This document shows, piece by piece, positions 17,012 to 24,340 of a stretch of DNA of 64,000 nucleotides. Where the stretch lies: assembly GCF_026586625.1 (NCBI RefSeq), contig NZ_JAODIW010000008.1, positions 1 to 64,000 on the forward strand, written 5' to 3'. Source of the stretch: Halobium salinum (GTDB lineage: Archaea; Halobacteriota; Halobacteria; Halobacteriales; Haloferacaceae). The position numbers and the translations under genes were made by a program. Each line of letters begins with the position of its first letter. Position 1 is the first letter of the stretch. The notes under the pieces are model-generated. The model was not told where the DNA came from and searched no databases. It saw only the letters and a program-made list of their open reading frames with translations.

Positions 17012-17052
17012 CTGCGTCGGATGCCGGCTCCCACGACAAGTAGCCTTTCGTC

Positions 17053-18069
17053 TCACTCCGTCGCCGGGAACAGCGCCGCCACGTCCGGTTCCGCCTCGAC
17101 CAGCGCGTACCGGTGGCCGCCGCTCTCGGCTCCCCCTTCGTCACACTCGACGACGCCCGCCGACGCGAGGTGGTCGAGGTGCGCGAACGCCTCCCCCGGC
17201 CCGTGGAGGATGTGGATGTCCGAGAGGTCGCCGAACAGGTGGGCACTGACGGTCCACGCGTCACAGGGGCCGTGTTCGTCGAGGACGGAGACCACGCGCT
17301 CGGTGCGCTCGCGGTGGTGAGCGAGAATCTCCCGGGCGCGACCCGCCGGGTCGTCGATGGGGTCGCGGTGGCCCGGCCACGCGCGGGCCCAGTCGCGTTC
17401 GACGACCTCGACGAGGCTCTCGGCGTAGGTCGCGAGCGGGTCCTCGACGCGCACGTCCGCGCCGCCGACGTTGGGCGTGTACTTCGGGAGGATGGCGTCG
17501 CCGACGAAGGCGTGTCGGCCGGGGGCGTCCGAGTCCAACGTCTCCCCGGCGGTCTCGAAGGCCGACAGGCCGGCGGCGTGGCCGGGGAGGTGGACGACTT
17601 CGAACGACCGTTCGCCGAGGTCGAGGACGTCGCCGCCGTCGAACGGCGTCACCTCGCAGGGCGTCCCCCGGATGTCCTCGTGGGTGTCGAAGAAGTCGAG
17701 GAGCTCCTCGCGTGGCCCGTGCGGGAGCCCCCACTCGTCGAGTCGGCGGCGGGTGCGCGCGGCCTCGTCGGCGACCGCCGCTTCGTCGCCGGCGACGAGC
17801 GGCGCGTCCGCGGCGTGGGCTCGGACGGTGGCGCCGCTCTCGGCCTGAATCTCGCCGGCGAGGCCGGTGTGGTCGTAGTGCCAGTGCGTGACCAACACCT
17901 CGTCGACGTCCTCGACCGCGAGCCCGGCCTCGGCGAGCCCCGCTCGCAGGGCGTCGCGGCCGGCGTCGGTGGCGATGCCGGCGTCGACGAGGACGGTCGG
18001 CTCGCCGGGGAGGAGATACACGTCGTTGCGCCCCTCGAACGCGCGGTTCGCGAGCTGAATTCGCTTCAC
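17053..18069 (-). CDS. Metallo-beta-lactamase-fold hydrolase with C-terminal winged helix
   Basis: A 338-residue MBL-fold enzyme. The metal site motif is THWHYDH (H62, H64, D66, H67), followed by a third His in VHLPGHAAG, a bridging Asp in AFVGDAI and a late His in AWPGHRDP. Residues about 250-325 form a winged-helix-like domain (AHHRERTERVVSVLDEHG and onward) as in LACTB2-like hydrolases. Substrate unknown; thioesters or lactones are possible. It is encoded on the same strand as gvpO and gvpA, 121 bp beyond gvpO, but nothing ties it to gas vesicles. The ATG at 18069 gives the normal family N-terminus. Confidence 0.88.
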   Translation of the reverse strand: MKRIQLANRAFEGRNDVYLLPGEPTVLVDAGIATDAGRDALRAGLAEAGLAVEDVDEVLVTHWHYDHTGLAGEIQAESGATVRAHAADAPLVAGDEAAVADEAARTRRRLDEWGLPHGPREELLDFFDTHEDIRGTPCEVTPFDGGDVLDLGERSFEVVHLPGHAAGLSAFETAGETLDSDAPGRHAFVGDAILPKYTPNVGGADVRVEDPLATYAESLVEVVERDWARAWPGHRDPIDDPAGRAREILAHHRERTERVVSVLDEHGPCDAWTVSAHLFGDLSDIHILHGPGEAFAHLDHLASAGVVECDEGGAESGGHRYALVEAEPDVAALFPATE

Positions 18070-18190
18070 GGCGGAGGGAGGTGGCGGGGGGAGAAAGGCG
18101 TTGGTGTCGACGTCGACGAGACAGCCGATGGCGACACCGTCTCCGGACCCAGGGCCGAGGACGGAACCGTCCCCGGAACCGTCCCGCCGG

Positions 18191-18844
18191 CTACACTTCG
18201 TCGACGTCCGAGTCGGCGCGCCGGTAGCGCCCGACGCGGCGGTAACCGGTCACCCGGGCGGACTCGTCGAGGTCGAGTTCGTACCGCCCGAGGATGTCCT
18301 GCGTGTCGGGTACGGAGTGGCGCTCGACCACCTCGACGACGGTGATCCACCCCTCGCCGTCGCTGGTCACCTGGATGACCCCGTCGAGGTCGTGGCCGAT
18401 GAGTTCGGCGGCGGTCGCGCGTGCCGCGTCCCGCACTTCGACGATGCTCGCGACGGCGTCGCTCCCGTCGCCGTCGTCGCTGCCGGCGTTCGAGCCGCCG
18501 GCGTCGTCGGCCGTAGTACCCGAATCGGCGTCGGCCCCGTCTTCGTGGGTCTCGTCTTCGTCGTCTTCGCCCGCGTCGTCTTCGTCGCCACCGGCATCGC
18601 CGTCGTCTCCGTCCTCCTCGGCGCCGTCGCTGTCGTCACCGTCCGGGTGGTCGCCTTCGGTCGCCTCCTTCACGGCGGACAGCACCTGCGAGGCGTGGGA
18701 GGCGCCGATACCCTCCACGTCGAAGAGGGCCGAGCGCTCGACCCCTCGGAGGTCGCCGAGGGTCTCGTAGCCGCCCTTCCGGAGCTTCTCCGCCGTGGAT
18801 TGGTCGATGCCGTCTACGTCGCCGACGTCGGTGTCGTCGTCCAT
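18191..18844 (-). CDS. gvpO: Gas vesicle protein GvpO with N-terminal helix-hairpin-helix domain
   Basis: A 217-residue protein, much longer than the GvpO of Halobacterium (about 120). Residues about 130-212 are the GvpO domain (AELIGHDLDGVIQVTSDGEG, then WITVVEVVERHSVPDTQDIL and GYRRVGRYRR). Residues about 8-62 are a helix-hairpin-helix domain (VDGIDQSTAEKLRKGGYETL, then VEGIGASHASQVL). The two are joined by a roughly 65-residue Asp/Glu/Gly linker. GvpO is reported as essential for gas vesicle formation, but its exact job is unclear. The gene follows gvpA by 33 bp and is probably cotranscribed. The fused HhH domain could bind DNA or protein and is the odd part. Confidence 0.88.
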   Translation of the reverse strand: MDDDTDVGDVDGIDQSTAEKLRKGGYETLGDLRGVERSALFDVEGIGASHASQVLSAVKEATEGDHPDGDDSDGAEEDGDDGDAGGDEDDAGEDDEDETHEDGADADSGTTADDAGGSNAGSDDGDGSDAVASIVEVRDAARATAAELIGHDLDGVIQVTSDGEGWITVVEVVERHSVPDTQDILGRYELDLDESARVTGYRRVGRYRRADSDVDEV

Positions 18845-18877
18845 CTCGTGTCTCCCTGTCCTCGCTCAGGTGGGGAG

Positions 18878-19186
18878 TTACTCCGAGGCGATGCCCATCT
18901 GGGCACGCTCGACGTCCTGACTGTGCTCGCGGGCGGCGGTCGTCTCGATCTCCAGGTCGCTGAGTTCGTCCATGTCTCCGGTCTGGGAGGCTTGCTCTAT
19001 CTTCGATATTTCGGAGGCGTAGGTGAGGAACGTGTCGACGGAGGCGACGACGACCCGAGCCTCGACGGTGAGAATCTCGATGCCCACGACGGAGACGCGG
19101 GCCCAGACGTCGATGACGACGCCCTTGTCGAGGATGCGGTCGAGGACCTCCGCGAGACTGGCACTGCCGGGGGTTTGTGTTGCCAT
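18878..19186 (-). CDS. gvpA: Major gas vesicle structural protein GvpA
   Basis: A 102-residue GvpA, the hydrophobic protein that forms the ribs of the vesicle wall. The core is the classic pattern [20 protein letters not shown], then [20 protein letters not shown] and [12 protein letters not shown] (residues 10-65). The usual haloarchaeal GvpA is about 76 residues; here a roughly 35-residue acidic tail rich in Glu and Asp follows. The tail would lie on the outer face where GvpC normally binds, and no gvpC is present. The gene is divergent from gvpF and precedes gvpO. A TATA-like element 20-30 bp upstream of the ATG suggests a leaderless or short-leader message. Confidence 0.93.
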   Translation of the reverse strand: MATQTPGSASLAEVLDRILDKGVVIDVWARVSVVGIEILTVEARVVVASVDTFLTYASEISKIEQASQTGDMDELSDLEIETTAAREHSQDVERAQMGIASE

Positions 19187-19315
19187 GCGGACAACGACTC
19201 TCTCCCCACTAATAGTCGCTGTGGCTGTATCTACCGAGACCCCCGGTTACGTCCGCCAGTTTTCGTCTCCGTGGCCACAACGGTTAGGCGGCCGCGACGA
19301 GTAGACGGTCGCATT
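19187..19315. promoter_or_regulatory. Divergent promoter region between gvpA and gvpF
   Basis: A 129-bp spacer between divergent gas vesicle operons. On the minus strand GACTATTAGT (19208-19217) lies about 22-31 bases before the gvpA ATG, fitting a TATA element with leaderless transcription. On the plus strand only a weak GGTTAGGC (about 19281-19288) precedes gvpF. In Halobacterium the equivalent region is controlled by GvpE and GvpD; neither is encoded here, and no clear GvpE box was seen. Confidence 0.45.
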
Positions 19316-19942
19316 ATGAGTGGGAACCACCTCTACGTCTACGGCGTCGTCGAGGCCGAGGACCTCGAACTCGACGTCGAGGGCGTCGAGGGCGCGTCAC
19401 CGGTTCGGACGGTCGACCACCGGACCCTCTCGGCCGTCGTCACCGACATCGACGACATGGAGCCCGAACGCACCGACGAGAACGCCCAGGCGCACGACCG
19501 GGTGCTCCGGGCCGTCCTCGACCACGAGGGCGGGCGGACGGTGGTGCCGATGCAGTTCGGGATGACGTTCAAGGGCGCCCGGGAGCTGAAGAACGTCCTC
19601 CGGAGCGGTCGCCGGGCGTTCACCAAGGCGCTCCGGGACGTGGACGGCGGCGTCGAGCGCGGTGTGAAGCTCGTCGCCGACGAGGGGGTCGACCTCGACC
19701 CCGAGCGCGTCGAGGCGGAGGTCGCCGAGTGGCTCGACGGCCTCGCCGTCGAGTCGGTCGCGAACGACCGCTACAGCGACCGACTCGTGCTCAACCGGTC
19801 GTACCTCGTCCTCCGGGAGGAGACCGAGGCGTTCGAGACGGCCGTCGACGACCTCGAAGACGTCTACGACGGCGTCACGGTGAAACAGAGCGGCCCGTTC
19901 GCGCCGTACAGCTTCGTCGACATCCGAATCGGGGCCCAGTGA
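19316..19942 (+). CDS. gvpF: Gas vesicle protein GvpF
   Basis: A 208-residue GvpF/GvpL-family protein. The start HLYVYGVVEAEDLEL and the ends VVPMQFGMTFKG and SGPFAPYSFVDIRIG are diagnostic. GvpF is a minor component that binds GvpA and is thought to act in early assembly together with G, J, K, L and M. The ATG at 19316 opens the plus-strand gvp operon; the long open frame upstream is antisense to gvpO/gvpA and is ignored. The stop shares a base with the ATG of gvpG. The second family member, GvpL, is encoded at 22840. Confidence 0.94.
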   Translation: MSGNHLYVYGVVEAEDLELDVEGVEGASPVRTVDHRTLSAVVTDIDDMEPERTDENAQAHDRVLRAVLDHEGGRTVVPMQFGMTFKGARELKNVLRSGRRAFTKALRDVDGGVERGVKLVADEGVDLDPERVEAEVAEWLDGLAVESVANDRYSDRLVLNRSYLVLREETEAFETAVDDLEDVYDGVTVKQSGPFAPYSFVDIRIGAQ

Positions 19943-20193
19943 TGATTCTCGTCGACGACCTCCTCGTCCGGCCGTTCTTCTCGATTCTGAACATCCTCCA
20001 CTCGATGGCCATCGAGGAGATGTACGACGTGCGGGCCATCTCGAACGAGCTGAAGGAGAACCAACTGCTGTACGAACTCGGCGACCGCGACACCGAGGAG
20101 TACGAGCGCCGCAAGGCCGAACTGGAGGCCGAACTCGAGGTCGCCGAGGCCGCCCACGAACAGCTCAGCGGTCGGGTGGAGGTGCGCCGATGA
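19942..20193 (+). CDS. gvpG: Gas vesicle protein GvpG
   Basis: An 83-residue GvpG, normal length. The N-terminus MILVDDLLVRPFFSILNILH is hydrophobic and amphipathic; the rest is a strongly charged helix (YERRKAELEAELEVAEAAHE) likely to form a coiled coil. GvpG is an assembly factor required for vesicle formation. It starts inside the gvpF stop (TGATG arrangement) and overlaps gvpH by 4 bp, so translation is coupled. Confidence 0.93.
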   Translation: MILVDDLLVRPFFSILNILHSMAIEEMYDVRAISNELKENQLLYELGDRDTEEYERRKAELEAELEVAEAAHEQLSGRVEVRR

Positions 20194-20831
20194 CGCCCGG
20201 TCGGGGGCGGGATAACGACGCGAACGGCCCCGGCGGCGACGACCGCGACGACGGTCGGGAGGACGAACCGCGGGGGTTGTTCGGTGCGCTCCGGCGACTC
20301 GCCGACACGTTGGTCGACCTCGACGCCGGCGCTCGTACCGGGACCGGTTCCGGCGGTCCCGGCACTCCCGGTAGCCGGGGGCGACCGGAGGGCCCGAACC
20401 GGGTCGTCGGCGGCGACGACACCGGCCGGTTCGAGTACCGATTCGGCGTGTCGACGCTCGACGACCTGCTGGCCGCGAGCGAGGCGGAGGAGGCGGAGGA
20501 GGCGGACGGGGCGAGCCGTTACGGTCGAATCGACCCGCCGACGAGCGTCCACGAGGGGCCGGAGGGGGTCGTCGTCCACGTCGACCTGCCGGAGGTCGAG
20601 GGCGACACGGTCGCCGCCGGCGTCGACGGCGGGACGCTCTACGTCGGCGTCGGTTCGGAGGTGCTGACGCGCGTCCAACTCCCTCGTGAGGGCCTGGAGG
20701 TCCAGCACGGCACGTACAACAACGGCGTCCTCGAGTTCTTCCTCCGCGACGGCGGAAGCGAGGACGGCGAGCGCGACGACGAGGACGCGGGCGACGGTGC
20801 GAGCGGCGAACGGGAGACAGGAGACGCATGA
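20190..20831 (+). CDS. gvpH: Gas vesicle protein GvpH, Hsp20-like
   Basis: A 213-residue GvpH. An acidic disordered N-terminal half is followed by a short alpha-crystallin/Hsp20-type domain (about residues 115-190: TSVHEGPEGVVVHVDLPEVE, then DGGTLYVGVG and NGVLEFFLRDGG). In Halobacterium GvpH is not essential and interacts with GvpI; a chaperone role toward the hydrophobic Gvp proteins is proposed. The order FGH followed by an I-position gene matches other haloarchaeal clusters. Both ends overlap the neighbours by 4 bp. Confidence 0.87.
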   Translation: MTPGRGRDNDANGPGGDDRDDGREDEPRGLFGALRRLADTLVDLDAGARTGTGSGGPGTPGSRGRPEGPNRVVGGDDTGRFEYRFGVSTLDDLLAASEAEEAEEADGASRYGRIDPPTSVHEGPEGVVVHVDLPEVEGDTVAAGVDGGTLYVGVGSEVLTRVQLPREGLEVQHGTYNNGVLEFFLRDGGSEDGERDDEDAGDGASGERETGDA

Positions 20832-21943
20832 CCGACGAAGACACCACAGAGTCCACGGAAGAACCGAACGACCCCGAGTCGAACCGGGACGAAGGTGAGG
20901 ACGGGAACGGGGCCGAAAGCGAGAACGGGGCCGAGCACGCGCCCGACACCGACGAGGCACCGGATGCCGACGAAGTCGTCGAGGACGCGGCCGAGGTGGC
21001 CGAAGACGCCGCCGACGCCGCGGTCGCGGAGGCGGCCGAGGCCGCGAAGGGAGCCGCGGAAGTCACCGAGGCGGTCCCGGTCGGGCGAATCCAAGAGCTC
21101 GCGGAGACCGCCGAGGAGCGCCTCGACGCGTTCGTCGAGGCGGAGAAGCAGGGGGAGGCCGACAAGGGGCTCCTGGAGGAGCTCTGGGACGTCGCCGAGG
21201 AGGCGGAGGCGCTGCTCGCGACGGTCGAGGAGTCCGCCGTCCACGAGGTCGTCGACGAGGACGCCGGGATGGAGGAGTTCGGGGAGTACGTCGAGGCCAA
21301 CAAGGAGATGGCTGGCCTCCCCAGCACCGTCGACGAGGCCGAACACGAGGTTGCCGTCGCGTACCGCGAACTGCTCGACCTCGTGGAGCTGAGCGAGGTG
21401 TGGGACGCGGTCGACATCCGCGAGTTCCTGCGCAACAAGCGCGACCTCGACGAGGAGTTGGACGACGTGACCGACTACTTCGGGGGCGACGGCTGGGTGG
21501 GAGACGACGACGGCGGCTGGGTAGGTGACGACGACGAAGGGGTCTTCGAGACCGACGACGACACGCGGGTCGACCCGCAACTCGACCCGGACCTGGGCGA
21601 ACTCGGCGGGAGCGAGGGCCAGCAGGCGGCCATTCAGGCGAAGGTGAACGACGCCGTCGAGGAGTTCAGGGGGAGCATCCTCGACGCCCACGAACGCCTG
21701 AAGGAGGTAGTCGAGAAGAACCGCGAGCGCACCCGACAGGCCGGCCAGCCGGACTCGCGCAACCCGACGGCGGTGTCGACGATGCCGCCGAGCGCGAGCC
21801 GGACCGACCTCAAGGGCGGCACCCGCCACTCGACGGTGCCCTCGGAGACGCTGCACTCCTCGGCACCGAACCACGGACGCATCTACGGGAGCCGGTTCGA
21901 CCGCGCCCGGAAACGCCGGGACGAGGAGGACGACGATGAGTAA
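20828..21943 (+). CDS. Gas vesicle cluster protein in the gvpI position
   Basis: A 371-residue protein between gvpH and gvpJ, where other haloarchaea encode the small basic GvpI. It has an acidic N-terminal region (1-85, Ala/Glu-rich), a helical middle part (about 85-230), a doubled GWVGDDD motif (about 220-236), and a basic Ser/Arg-rich tail (310-371, with STMPPSASRTDLKGG and then RIYGSRFDRARKRR). The basic tail may be the GvpI equivalent; the first 300 residues are extra. No enzyme motif is seen. It overlaps gvpH by 4 bp and gvpJ by 8 bp, so it belongs to the operon. The GvpI relation is inference from position and tail charge; a new assembly or shell protein is possible. Confidence 0.6.
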   Translation: MTDEDTTESTEEPNDPESNRDEGEDGNGAESENGAEHAPDTDEAPDADEVVEDAAEVAEDAADAAVAEAAEAAKGAAEVTEAVPVGRIQELAETAEERLDAFVEAEKQGEADKGLLEELWDVAEEAEALLATVEESAVHEVVDEDAGMEEFGEYVEANKEMAGLPSTVDEAEHEVAVAYRELLDLVELSEVWDAVDIREFLRNKRDLDEELDDVTDYFGGDGWVGDDDGGWVGDDDEGVFETDDDTRVDPQLDPDLGELGGSEGQQAAIQAKVNDAVEEFRGSILDAHERLKEVVEKNRERTRQAGQPDSRNPTAVSTMPPSASRTDLKGGTRHSTVPSETLHSSAPNHGRIYGSRFDRARKRRDEEDDDE

Positions 21944-22532
21944 CCCCGGCCCAACCCGACAGCAGGACAGCCTGAAAGACGTCGTCGAGATGCTGCTCGA
22001 CAAGGGCGTCGTCATCAACGCCGACATCGCCGTCTCGGTCGGCGAAACGGAACTCATCGGCATCCGGCTCCGGGCCGCCCTCGCCTCCTTCGAGACCGCC
22101 GCGAAGTACGGACTGGAGTTCCCGAGCGGCACCGACATGCAGCGCGTCCAGGAGGCGTCGGGCGCCGACGGGGTGATTCGCGGGACGGCCGACGCCGCGA
22201 ACGAGGTGGTCGGCGGGACGGCCGACGGGGAAGACGGAGACGCGGGCGACCGGGGCGAGAGACGGCTTCGCGGCCGCCCCACGGAGCCGGGACTCGCCTC
22301 GCGAATCGCCGTCGAGGACCCGAGCACCGACCCGGCCGAGGGGGCCGTCGAGGAGTCGGGTGAGGAAGATAGCGAGTCGACCGAGGTCGAAGCGACCGTC
22401 GAAACCAGCAGCGGCGAGGGCGAGTCGAGCGACGACGCTGTCGACGCCGCGAACGAGGGGACCGACGACACCGACGGTGACGACGGCACCGAGACGAGAG
22501 ACGACGACGGCGAGGGGGACGAGCCGACGTGA
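21936..22532 (+). CDS. gvpJ: Gas vesicle protein GvpJ with long acidic tail
   Basis: A 198-residue GvpA-like minor shell protein. Residues 10-75 carry the GvpA/J/M core (LKDVVEMLLDKGVVINADIA, then VSVGETELIGIRLRAALAS and TAAKYGLEFPSGTDM). GvpJ of Halobacterium is about 114 residues; here a roughly 115-residue extension of Glu, Asp, Ser and Thr follows with no recognisable domain. GvpJ is required for vesicle formation and probably sits at the conical tips or in the nucleating complex. It overlaps its upstream neighbour by 8 bp and gvpK by 4 bp. Confidence 0.92.
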   Translation: MSNPGPTRQQDSLKDVVEMLLDKGVVINADIAVSVGETELIGIRLRAALASFETAAKYGLEFPSGTDMQRVQEASGADGVIRGTADAANEVVGGTADGEDGDAGDRGERRLRGRPTEPGLASRIAVEDPSTDPAEGAVEESGEEDSESTEVEATVETSSGEGESSDDAVDAANEGTDDTDGDDGTETRDDDGEGDEPT

Positions 22533-22843
22533 CGACCATCGACATCGACGGTGACGACGCGGCCGACGGCCTGCTGACGCTCGTCCTCGCGGTGGTCGAC
22601 CTCCTCGTCGACGCCCTCGAACGCGAGGCGTTACGCCGGATGGAGTCCGGTCGACTCGAGGACGACGAAATCGAGCGCCTCGGCACCCAGCTCGCGAATC
22701 TCGAAGCCGAAATCGAGGGGCTGAAAGCCGAGCGAGGTATCGAAGACGAGGTGGCGCGCCTCCGCTCCGACCTCGACGGCCTGGTGAGCGATACGATGCG
22801 GGCCGCCGGCGGCGAGGCCGTCTTCGAGGAGGTGACGCGATGA
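22529..22843 (+). CDS. gvpK: Gas vesicle protein GvpK
   Basis: A 104-residue GvpK, the normal haloarchaeal length. The hydrophobic N-terminal helix (GLLTLVLAVVDLLVDALERE) is followed by RRMESGRLEDDEIERLGTQL and a charged coiled coil. GvpK is one of the eight genes needed for gas vesicles in Halobacterium. Translation starts at GTG within the gvpJ stop (GTGA) and ends with a 4-bp overlap with gvpL. Confidence 0.92.
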   Translation: MTTIDIDGDDAADGLLTLVLAVVDLLVDALEREALRRMESGRLEDDEIERLGTQLANLEAEIEGLKAERGIEDEVARLRSDLDGLVSDTMRAAGGEAVFEEVTR

Positions 22844-23799
22844 GCGAGCGCGGCGGGACCACGGCCGCGGGCGCCGGCGCCGACGCCGACTTCGAGGAGG
22901 GTCGATACGTCTTCTGTGTCGTCGCCGTCGACGACCCCGACGACGTCGTCTTCTCGACAGCGGGTATCGAGGAGGGCGAGACCGAACTCGTCGTCGCGGA
23001 CGGGGAAGACACCGACACGGTCGCGGCCGTCGTCCAGCCGGTGACTGGGCCGTTCGACTCCTCGGTACCGGCGGAGATACAGCGGTGGCTCCTCGACCAC
23101 CAGCGTGTCGTCGACGAGGCCGGCGAGCGCTTCGGGACGCCGCTTCCGTTCCGCTTCGATACCGTCGTCCGAGGTGACGACGACGCGGTCCGAGCGTGGC
23201 TCAGCGAGGAGCGACCGCGACTCGTCGAGGCGCTCGACCGCTTCGACGGTCGCTGGGAGTACCGCGTCGAGGTCGTCTACGACCGGGAGGACGCCCGCGA
23301 AGAGGTCGCCGCGGCGGACGACGAACTCGCCGAGCTACAAGCGGAAATCGACGCCGCGGACGAGGGGACGGCGTTCCTCCTCGAGAAGAAGTACGAGCGG
23401 CGACTGGAGTCGCTGCTCGGGGAGCGCGAGGCCGAGCGCGCGGCCGGCCTCGCGGCACGGCTCGAACCGCTCGTCGACGGGTTCGGCGACCTCGGCGACC
23501 GCCCTTCGCTCGGGCTCGACGTCGGCGACGCGGACGACGAGTCGGAGACGCTCGCGCGCTTCGCACTCCTCGCAGACGACGATGGGACCGAGGCCGTCGG
23601 CGACGAGCTCGACGCGGTCGCCGCCGACCCCGGCGTCGAGGTCCGATTCACCGGCCCGTGGCCGCCGTACAGCTTCGCGCCGTCCTTCGGCGAGGTCGGC
23701 GACCGCGGCGAGGGGCGCGGAGACGGTGACGGCGGCTCCGCTCCCGGAGCCGACTCCGGGGCCGAAGCCGACGGTCCGGACTCCGACCCGACGCCATGA
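22840..23799 (+). CDS. gvpL: Gas vesicle protein GvpL
   Basis: A 319-residue GvpF/L-family protein. Core motifs are RYVFCVVAVDDPDD near the start, FGTPLPFRFDTVV, the long coiled coil VAAADDELAELQAEIDAA, and the closing FTGPWPPYSFAPSF. GvpL is reported to bind many other Gvp proteins and may act as the assembly hub. Compared with GvpF at 19316 it has a longer middle helix and a glycine/aspartate-rich tail of about 35 residues. Overlaps of 4 bp on both sides keep it in the operon. Confidence 0.93.
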   Translation: MSERGGTTAAGAGADADFEEGRYVFCVVAVDDPDDVVFSTAGIEEGETELVVADGEDTDTVAAVVQPVTGPFDSSVPAEIQRWLLDHQRVVDEAGERFGTPLPFRFDTVVRGDDDAVRAWLSEERPRLVEALDRFDGRWEYRVEVVYDREDAREEVAAADDELAELQAEIDAADEGTAFLLEKKYERRLESLLGEREAERAAGLAARLEPLVDGFGDLGDRPSLGLDVGDADDESETLARFALLADDDGTEAVGDELDAVAADPGVEVRFTGPWPPYSFAPSFGEVGDRGEGRGDGDGGSAPGADSGAEADGPDSDPTP

Positions 23800-24095
23800 G
23801 ACCGACGCGCGAGCAGGAGGACGCGCTCGTCGACCTCGTCGACGTCATCCTAGAGGAGGGCGTCGTCCTCCAGGCGGACGTGATTATCAGCGTCGCGGAG
23901 GTGCCCCTCGTCGGGCTGAAGCTCCGCGCGGCGCTGGCCGGGATGGCGACGATGACCGAGTACGGCCTGTTCGAGGAGTGGGACGAACGAATCCGTGGGG
24001 AGGCCTCGAACGACCGACGGGAGGCGACGCTCGGCCACGAGCGCTCGCCCGGCGTCGGCCACCGCCCGACGCCGCGAACGGGCAACGACGGGTAG
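23796..24095 (+). CDS. gvpM: Gas vesicle protein GvpM
   Basis: A 99-residue GvpA-like minor shell protein. The core ALVDLVDVILEEGVVLQADV, then IISVAEVPLVGLKLRAALAG and MTEYGLFEEWD, is the GvpM pattern. GvpM is required for vesicle formation. It ends the plus-strand gvp operon; no further gvp gene follows, and 245 bp separate it from the J-domain gene. In Halobacterium gvpM likewise ends the DEFGHIJKLM transcript. Confidence 0.93.
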   Translation: MRPTREQEDALVDLVDVILEEGVVLQADVIISVAEVPLVGLKLRAALAGMATMTEYGLFEEWDERIRGEASNDRREATLGHERSPGVGHRPTPRTGNDG

Positions 24096-24340
24096 CCGGC
24101 CACGAGCCTCCGAAACCCCCGTCGTCGGGTTCTGTTCGAACCGCGTGCAGACGGTCTGCTGGCGAACAGGCGGCACGTTCCGTCGCGGCGAGTCGGCGTG
24201 CCACACGTCCGCCGAGACCGACTCGCCTCCGGCGTCAGGTCACGTGGCGTCTGGTCCCGCCACCCGGGATAAACGTTCGTTGATAGAGTACCGTCCGGAA
24301 AGTTGAAATTACCCACTCACGTACGACTCGCGAGAGCCGG

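Noticed and set aside
18101-19315. Long plus-strand extension upstream of gvpF
   Set aside because: Antisense to gvpO and gvpA; the GvpF family start is at 19316.
24096-24340. Possible tRNA-like segment with TTCGAACC near 24131
   Set aside because: No acceptor stem, anticodon arm or CCA-proximal pairing could be built around it.
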